From the NCBI RefSeq assembly GCF_000341285.1, contig NW_005178441.1:100197-164196 (forward strand): a DNA stretch of 64,000 bases. Direction: 5' to 3'. Below, piece after piece: positions 57,200-64,000 of this stretch. A program made the position numbers and the translations under genes. The DNA is from Galdieria sulphuraria. Taxonomy: Eukaryota; Rhodophyta; Bangiophyceae; Galdieriales; Galdieriaceae. The notes under the pieces are model-generated. The model ran no database searches. It was not told the DNA's origin and saw only the letters and a list, made by a program, of their open reading frames with translations. Every line of letters starts with the position of its first letter. Within the stretch, counting starts at the first letter, position 1.

Positions 57200-59495
57200 T
57201 CAAGTAACCAAATATTTGTCTTCTTTAGACTCTACAGGAACCAATTCCACAACTTCAAGCGTATCACCTTGCTGGAAATCCTCAAAACCAGATATAATAA
57301 CACCACACTCCTTTCCTGAAGAAACTGAGGGAACATCCTCTTTGAAGAACTTGAGAGAATCCACTTTGCCTTCCCCAACAATATGGCCTGAACGATAAAT
57401 TCGAACCTTGTGATCTCTAGCTACTAAACCATAGGAGACTACACAACCTGCAACTCTTGCTTCTTTTCCATGCTTTCTGTCCAAATGGAATATTTGCTTA
57501 ATTTGTGCAGTACCTATAGGCTTTTCTACAGTGGATGACTCCAACTTGCCCTCTTGTAAGGATTGTATATCGTCTAATAATTCGTATATGATGTTATAGT
57601 GACGAATCAACACTCCCTTATGTTTAGCATGTTGTATTACAGCTGTGGGAACTTTACAGTTGAAGGCTAATATTGATGCTCGCGAAGATGCAGCCAAAAA
57701 TATATCCGAGTCTGAAACTGCACCAACTCCTGAGTGTATCACTTCAACGTCCATTTCTTCGCCTTTCATCTTATTAATGCATTCAAGTACCTACAAAAGT
57801 GAGACAAATATAAAACATCACTCGAGATCACAGATTGGTCTTACAGCATCAACTGAACCACGAACATCTGCTTTGACTATAAAGCTCAAGCGTTTCTTCA
57901 ACTTAGAAGAATGGCTGCTGTTCGTCACAAATGAATCTTCTCCTTCTCGCGACTTTAACTTTTCTGATGCTCGCTGAAGGCTTACTTGTAAGGCTGTTTG
58001 TTGGAGTTTCTTAAAGTAGATATCAGCATCAAACTTTTCTGAGAACATCTTGGCATCTTCTTCATCTTTCATAACAAACACAAAACTCCCCGGGTCCACC
58101 AATTCTTTCATTCCTACCAATGTAAAAGGAGTAGATGGACCTGCTAAAGAGATTGAATTCCCCCGATCATCTAACATTCGACGTGTACGACCCCATGTTC
58201 GACCACTTGCAACATAATCGTGCACACGAAAAGAACCCCAGCGTACCTAAATTGTCGTTTTTAGATTGGATATACGAATATAGACAACGTACAATACAAT
58301 TCGCAACACTTCCCAATCCCTTGGATACTTTAGACTCTATACAAATTGCTTCTCCAGGATCGTCCTTGTTTGCTCGAAGGTCGGATAGTTCTGCTTGCAA
58401 CAAAATTGCGTCAATCAAATTCTCGAGACCTTGTCGTTTCACAGCTGAAACAAGTACACATTGTACATCGCCTCCTATTTGCTCCACTTGGAGTTCTGCA
58501 TAGGAAAATAAATCATTCATAACCTTCTCTGGCGAGCAACCTGAAATATCCACTTTGTTTATTGCCACGATTATCGGAACTTGAGCATTTCTTGCATGAT
58601 TCACAGCTTCTAATGTCTGAGGCATTACTCCATCATCTGCAGCAACCACTAATACAACTATATCCGTAACTTGAGTACCGCAAGCTCTCATAGCTGCAAA
58701 TGCCTCATGACCGGGAGTATCTAGAAAAGTAACCATCGCATCATTCGAGAGAGATACCGAAAAAGCTCCAATATTCTGAGTTATGCCACCTCTCTCTGAA
58801 GCCGCCACACTGGTATTCCTCAACGCGTCTAATAATGTAGTCTTCCCGTGATCAACGTGTCCCATAATGGTGACTACCGGAGGTCGAAGAGGAAAGGAAG
58901 CCCAGACTTTCGGGTCATATTTTTGAAGGAAACGCGGGGTTTTCCAGCCTGTTTTACCAGGTTCAGCTGAAGCCTGCTTTATTACTGATACTTTCGCTCC
59001 CCAATCGGACAACACAAGTTCTACAGCGTCAATGGATACTACAGAATCAGCTACAGTCGGTTCTCCAGTAAATTTACGAAGAGCAACAGCAAGTGCTTTT
59101 GCAGATACTTTTAACTGCGAAGCCACATCTTTTACCGTTATAGTATCACCACTCAGTATCTCCACTTTAGCACCTTTCAAGTTGCGTTCAAGTTTCTTTA
59201 AATTTTCTATTACTTGAGGGCTCTTTTCAGGTTCTTGCTTTAACTGGCTTTTCCTATTCGCTTTTGTCACGAGCTTTCGCGAAGGATTTAAAGTGAACTT
59301 GAAAGGGCGCCATATATTCTGATTGTTCCTGTTGGAGGAAACGCCGAGTCGGAGTTGTTTTTCAAGTGAGACTGCTTCAAGAAAATTTTGAGTTTTCTGA
59401 AAGAAACGATAAGTGTATACTGCCTTATTGCTATTTAGTTGAATATTTTCTGCGCTTATTCGTTTCCACAGCAAGTTGAGTGACTGTGCCATCAT
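57200..59495 (-). CDS. infB: Organellar translation initiation factor IF-2
   Basis: Three exons (59495-58293, 58246-57845, 57790-57200; introns of 46 and 54 nt) encode 731 residues. About 90 residues of presequence are followed by a short IF2_N-like helix (TVKDVASQLKVSAKALAVAL). The G domain has GHVDHGKTTLLDAL (G1), SERGGITQNIGA (G2), DTPGHEAFAAMR (G3) and INKVD (G4). Domain II begins at KGLGSVANCIVRWGSFRVHD across the first junction. Domains III and IV reach VVELVPVESKED. It places formyl-Met-tRNA on bacterial-type ribosomes. Plastid or mitochondrial targeting cannot be decided from sequence; EF-P and RSH nearby make plastid attractive. Confidence 0.92.
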
Positions 59496-60026
59496 CTCTA
59501 TCTATCCATTACACAACTCTCCGACATTCTTACGGTTGGCCTTGCATTCTCTATCCAACAACACTCCTATTGAAAACTCAATGACAATTTTTTCAACTTA
59601 TAAGAACATTGTCGATACACTGTTTTCTTGGAAACTTACTTATTTCAGACAAAAAAATTCCAGAAAGAACTCTTGTTGATCTCTCAATTTATTAACAAGT
59701 TCTTCCGATATCAAAACAAGTCACTTAGTTTGCATATCATTTTCTGATGTATGGTTTGCCAATGAAACCCAATCATTCTAATAATTTTAGATTGATTGGT
59801 GTTGCCATAAATGAAAATGGTATTTCAAGAATCACGGTTGATTCAAAAAGCCCTTTCTAAAAACCTTCTTCTCAAAAAAACAAAGCGATTCCCCACACAC
59901 AGACACACACACACATATATATATTATATTATATATTATATATTTACAATCAAAGTATCACACCTTGCTTGCTGCAGCCAAACAAAGACAATAAAAAGAT
60001 CGCCGCAAGGACTCGTACTAGAACTT
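59496..60026. other. Spacer between IF-2 and RSH with CA/TA repeats
   Basis: This 531-bp stretch is AT-rich, with a mixed (CA)n-(TA)n-TTA simple-sequence tract at 59893-59942. No gene seen. Confidence 0.5.
59893..59942. repeat. CA/TA microsatellite
   Basis: A run of about ten CA units interrupted once, then TA and TTATA units. It sits in the 3' flank of the RSH gene. Confidence 0.9.
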
Positions 60027-61810
60027 CTATTCTATCTCGCCTTTATAAAAACGATGAGAAGCAGTTCCATGTTCCGCTAACAGATGCATTTCTTCAGTTC
60101 GTATTTGAACTTCTACTGGAAAGCCACTTGGATGTTGTACAGTAGTATGAATGGAACGATAGCCATTCGGTTTGGGTGCAATAACATAGTCCTTATATCT
60201 ACCCTCAACTTCCTTCCACAGCGAACTAACTATTTCATAAACACGTGTACAAACTGCCAACTCTGTATCGTCTCCATGTTCTACTCGGACTCCTGGTCGC
60301 AAACGAATAACGACTCTCATTGCGATAAAGTCAAGTATCTGCTCTTTTGTCTTGTTCTGTTTCAGCATTTTCATAAAAGTGGATACCATATTCTTCGTAC
60401 GTCCAGTAATTGTAAACTGCTCTGCAAGACGAACCAGAAAAGGATCTCTCATGAGACAAGTAAGAAGTTCACGTTGTGCACAAGAAAGAACACGTTGTCC
60501 ATTGTCTCGAATACGCAAATGCCACTTCTCTAACTTCAAATAGGACTGAGGAAACAATATTCTCAGACTTCGATCGCCCATTTCATACATGTGTCTAGAA
60601 AATAGGGTTTCAATGTAATCGAATGCCATCCAAAACGATATTCCTACCTTCCGAATCCTGCAGCACTTGCAAGGGGAACAAAAACCTGTAAAGTCTCCAA
60701 AGCCGTCGACTGCTGTATATAAAGAGGCCATTTGTAAATCTGTCGAAGTGACCAGAGACGTTCTACTAAACGCAGCAAAACTGCTCGAGAATCGGTGATG
60801 GACGCCCAGAGATGAGTTTTAACCCAAGTCGAGTTACCCTCAGGCATATCAAGCATAAGATGAGCCATATTTCCCATAAATATATACTCCCGCAAAATAT
60901 TCAAAACTGAATAGTCAAACAATAAACAAAGCCTCGCCAAAGTGGGGTATTTCACCTTCCCTTCTAAAACGGAAAGGATACTAGCTATAAGACAGTACTT
61001 GTCGACATTGAACGAAGCAAGCATCTCAATCATATCTAAAGCTTTTGTCATCAAAGACGAAGAATTGTTCCCTACCAAGTTATGAATCCACTCAGCACTC
61101 AATCTCAGTGCCAACTCGACTTTGTACAAATCTTCCAAAGGTAAATAGGATAACAACGGTTCTATATACTTCCACTGCTTCGAAGAGTCTCTCTTTTCGT
61201 CCTTGTTCAAAGTGTAAGGCAATGCAGGGGTCAAGTCTTCTCCATCTAGAACTTCCCCGGTACGGAAAGAATATATAGTACTATTTGAAGGACTTGGAGT
61301 CGACGGAAATACGACAAGTGCTTCTTGATTGCACAATGTACTTGTCAAAAAATTATCTTCGTTGTACACAGATTGAAAGAAAGTTTTTCCTTCTTTCTGT
61401 GTCTGTTTCTCACCACAAGAAGCTCTGCTAAGACCTTTCGAAAAGTTGGACGAGGCTTTTTCTAACGTATTTCCTGTCATATCAAACGAACAGTGACCCT
61501 CTTGTGCTTTGTAGATCTGCTGCACGAGTTGGGCACTGAAATAGGCCACTAACTTTTCAAAGTGGTATTCAACTGCACGGCTTCTTCTGCCTGCTTTGGG
61601 AAAGGCGTCTTTTAAAGACTCGGCGTTGACAACGACCTTGCCGCCGATGGCACTCCTGGAAGTTTCAGAAAAACGAACAACACGACTAGACCTGAAAAAC
61701 CACGGTTCTCTTCTAGGTTTGAACCGACGACTGCTCTTGAAGAATTGTGGTGAAAAACAAGTATTACAAGGCCCAGGAAGAAACAAGACACTTGGGGAAG
61801 AAAACTCCAT
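60027..61810 (-). CDS. RSH: RelA/SpoT homologue, ppGpp synthetase with degenerate hydrolase domain
   Basis: Two exons (61810-60648 and 60594-60027, 53-nt intron) encode 576 residues from the first ATG. The first 60 residues are basic and Ser/Phe-rich like a transit peptide. Where the HD hydrolase should be, the fold is recognisable (MIEMLASFNVDKYCLIASIL; SRAVLLRLVERLWSLRQ) but the HD dyad of LLHD is SV and other metal ligands are lost. The synthetase domain is intact: GRTKNMVSTFMKMLKQ, DFIAMRVVIRL, NGYRSIHTTVQHPSG and PVEVQIRTEEMHLLAEHG. There are no TGS or ACT domains after it. It probably makes (p)ppGpp in the plastid and cannot degrade it. Confidence 0.88.
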
Positions 61811-62027
61811 AACCAAACGGCAAAAACTCTCAAGTCCCAAATACTCCAAATAGATTCTTGAGGAAATTGAAGGCCAATATTTTCTGAATCTTCAACATTC
61901 GTTTATTTGAAGAATGGCGAATAATCAACCATATTGTATGTTTATCATACTAGCAAGCTCTAACACTTTTAAGCATTTGGATACAGACTAATAAAAGAAA
62001 AGCAATAAATGGTCTCATTACATGCAA

Positions 62028-63052
62028 CTATAAAAAATAAGGAACAGCAGCTCGAGCTGGAACAACATGGTGATCCTCTGCAACTTCCCTAAAAATCTTA
62101 AACTCTCGTTCCAAATTCTCATCAAAAGCTAATATTGCAGCGACATTTCCGCAGCGATAACAATAATTAGGAGCAGACCAAACTGTGACCAGTGAACGCT
62201 CAGGAAACATGTATTTGTAGCCTTCCTGCACTAACTGATGCGCCCGACATATAAGAGATAGCTTATTGATGTGATTGAACTCTGAAGTGACTTTGGAGCC
62301 AAACAACCAACCCGCCCCTCTAGGGCTCACTGCCCATGTTTCGATATCCTACAAATAATTAGTGTTTTATTCTGGAGCATAAATCATAGTTTCAAAGTAC
62401 CTCTGGGTCACTCCACATCAAGTCACAAAACGCCCCTTCGTGAGGTATTTCTTGTCTTCTATCCACCGTGCGAATTTGGTCCAAAGTTCTTATATCAGGA
62501 CTGAGTCCACCGTGCACACAAAGAATTTCTCCATCTATGAGTGCAGCAATAGTTAGATAGTCGAATACTTCGCAACAATATTTCCATGCATTGGCGTTTC
62601 CATACTTCCGTTGACATTCGTCGTAGAAACCATACACTTGGGTAATTTGTCTACTTTCATGGTTCCCTCGAAGTAAGGTAACTCTTGAAGGATACCTTGC
62701 CTTTAAGCAAAGTAATAACGTGAATGTTTCAAGACTATTGTAACCACGGTCGACAAAGTCTCCCATAAAAATGTAGTTGGTTTCAGGGACTTCACCTCCT
62801 GTTCGAAAAAGCTCCAACAGGTCGTGAAACTGTCCGTGAATATCGCCACATACAGTAACTGGAGAAGAAACAGGCTAAAGGGTGGGTAGTTAGTAGTGTT
62901 TCAACGTGAACCACGGACGATTCTGATACCTGCACGTTTGACTCCTCTATAAGAATTTCCTTCACATAGTCACACAGTCGCTTCAAGTCGGGTTCCGGAA
63001 GATACTGAGCGCTTTTAACTTTCTCTATCCAATTATCCAAGTCCATACCCAT
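62028..63052 (-). CDS. PPP6C: Protein phosphatase 6 catalytic subunit (SIT4-type)
   Basis: Three exons (63052-62930, 62874-62401, 62348-62028; introns of 55 and 52 nt) encode 305 residues, equal to human PP6C. The start [65 protein letters not shown] and [16 protein letters not shown] are all present, with every PPP-family metal ligand. The C terminus PYFL is the methylated tail of PP2A-like enzymes. EESNVQPV and [18 protein letters not shown] fit PP6 better than PP2A or PP4. It is a serine/threonine phosphatase acting with SAPS subunits in cell-cycle and trafficking control. Confidence 0.95.
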
Positions 63053-63867
63053 CTGGTTTATGCAACCAAAATAAACGACGCAAAACGCACGTTTCCCAAA
63101 ACAAAATTATGGACACGCTATCTTAACAGATTTCTCATCTTTATTGGTGAAACACTGTTACGATAGCACTTCATCTTGGTTTTCAGCTCATTTAAAAAGA
63201 ATGTAACTAATTCTTTTGAAGTTGATAGATTGAGTAACTTCATTTTAGTTTTAATGATTTTCTGCTGTGAAGAGAGGACTATTTCTATGTCTTGGGGTAC
63301 GTAGTCCTCTTATACAATCTGTCTACTATCATAGTAAACTTTATTGATTGTGTTTACTTTTATCTTTGCAGTATCTTCTTGTCGTATCCTGCATAGCAAT
63401 CCATCAGGGATTTCTACAATTCTACATATGCTATAACTAAGAGTATCTGCGGACAGTGGAAAGGAGTGGAAATGGATTCAACAACATGGTTCACCTGTGG
63501 AAAAGTACATTTGTTATATTGCCTTTATGTTGTGCAGGATAGACAAGTCACGAGTATCGTATAAAAGTAAATATTGATGTATGAGTTGCATCATTTTATA
63601 AGTTTTGCTCTTTCAGCTGTGTGATTTCTTCTCCTCCTGTTGTAAACTGAGACGCAATCGTTTGTTCGACTTCAATTTGTTTTCACCTTTAAGTTATTAA
63701 GATTGATTTTCTAAGCTTCATGAAGTTGTCTGTATTTTTTATATTATTGTTCTATGAATAAGTTTCTATATGATATAAAATACTCAAGGATAGATGGGCT
63801 CACATCATCATCAACAATAATAACCTTCTTAGAATAGTTTTTGAAATTTTATTGGAAAATCAATCGA
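63053..63867. promoter_or_regulatory. 815-bp divergent spacer between PP6C and TAF6
   Basis: It must hold both promoters. The only ORFs are trivial, AT content is high, and no recognised element is present. It is unusually long for a divergent spacer in this window. Confidence 0.35.
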
Positions 63868-64000
63868 ATGATGGAAGCGACACTTAGGAAGGAAACTTGT
63901 CAAGCAGTTGCTCAATATATTCTAGGAGTCGAAAGTGTTTCTGAGGACGTTTCTATTGCTATAATAGAGGACACTGAGTATAGATTGAGACAACTTCTTC
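63868..64000 (+). CDS. TAF6: TAF6, 5' end (histone-fold)
   Basis: The frame starts at ATG 63868 (a second ATG follows directly) and is cut by the window edge after 44 codons. The peptide RKETCQAVAQYILGVESVSE followed by DVSIAIIEDTEYRLRQLL matches the N-terminal histone fold of TAF6 (compare the family pattern S-V-x-x-I-A-x-S-x-G, then L-A-x-D-V-E-Y-R-L-R). TAF6 pairs with TAF9 in TFIID and SAGA. No stop or intron is seen within the visible part. Confidence 0.75.
   Translation, partial: MMEATLRKETCQAVAQYILGVESVSEDVSIAIIEDTEYRLRQLL

Noticed and set aside
59893-59942. Possible telomeric or CRISPR-like repeat
   Set aside because: It is a simple dinucleotide tract without spaced units or telomere motif.

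Overview
The window is nuclear DNA of a compact photosynthetic eukaryote, most likely a cyanidiophycean red alga (Galdieria-like; inference). Support comes from about 40 ordinary eukaryotic genes. Nearly all introns are 44-72 nt, with GT donors and mostly TAG acceptors. Several nuclear genes make plastid proteins: glutamyl-tRNA reductase, EF-P, IF-2, a RelA/SpoT homologue, TIC22 and a RETICULATA-related membrane protein. Intergenic spaces are often tens of bases. There are no operons, CRISPR arrays, insertion sequences or recognisable transposons. About 60 introns were placed by hand from splice signals plus reading frame and family homology; none is confirmed by RNA.

Layout. 0-12 kb: 3' end of an unknown gene, a zinc-ribbon membrane protein divergent from a tiny two-exon gene, tRNA-Val(AAC), SIL1, RIC1, EF-P, a bZIP factor and a GATA factor, with several long gene-poor gaps. 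12-24.5 kb: tandem ABCB half-transporter, TECR and SPT5, then an A-rich stretch with a doubtful split gene, an eight-exon METTL26, DDX42, RRP40 and PTAR1. 25.5-34.3 kb: Nudix hydrolase, a ubiquitin-like plus IPT/TIG protein, an unknown membrane protein, a coiled-coil protein, a split BAP31-like gene, glutamyl-tRNA reductase and ribosomal protein eL19. 34.4-46.5 kb: NAT10, APC4, prolyl-tRNA synthetase, RETICULATA-related, TIC22, AP-1 mu, tRNA-Leu(UAG) and a small heat-shock protein with a heat-shock element. 46.5-64 kb: formate-THF ligase (12 exons), NmrA-like reductase, EF-hand protein, serC-type aminotransferase, a shortened MFS transporter, an isochorismatase-family protein, SR140/U2SURP, IF-2, RSH, PP6 catalytic subunit and the 5' end of TAF6.

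Themes. Genes are packed head-to-head with almost no space: the APC4 and prolyl-tRNA synthetase start codons share one CATG, the RETICULATA-related and TIC22 frames overlap by 13 nt, and RIC1/EF-P, DDX42/RRP40 and MFS/isochorismatase are 37-57 bp apart. Plastid gene expression and its stress control (IF-2, EF-P, RSH), tetrapyrrole and serine/C1 metabolism, U2-snRNP splicing (DDX42, SR140) and secretory traffic (RIC1, SIL1, BAP31, AP-1 mu) are represented. I found no defence system or new multi-gene system. The most unusual items are the shared start codons, the ubiquitin-like/IPT protein, the RSH without hydrolase residues, the very short introns and some unassigned coding-like islands.
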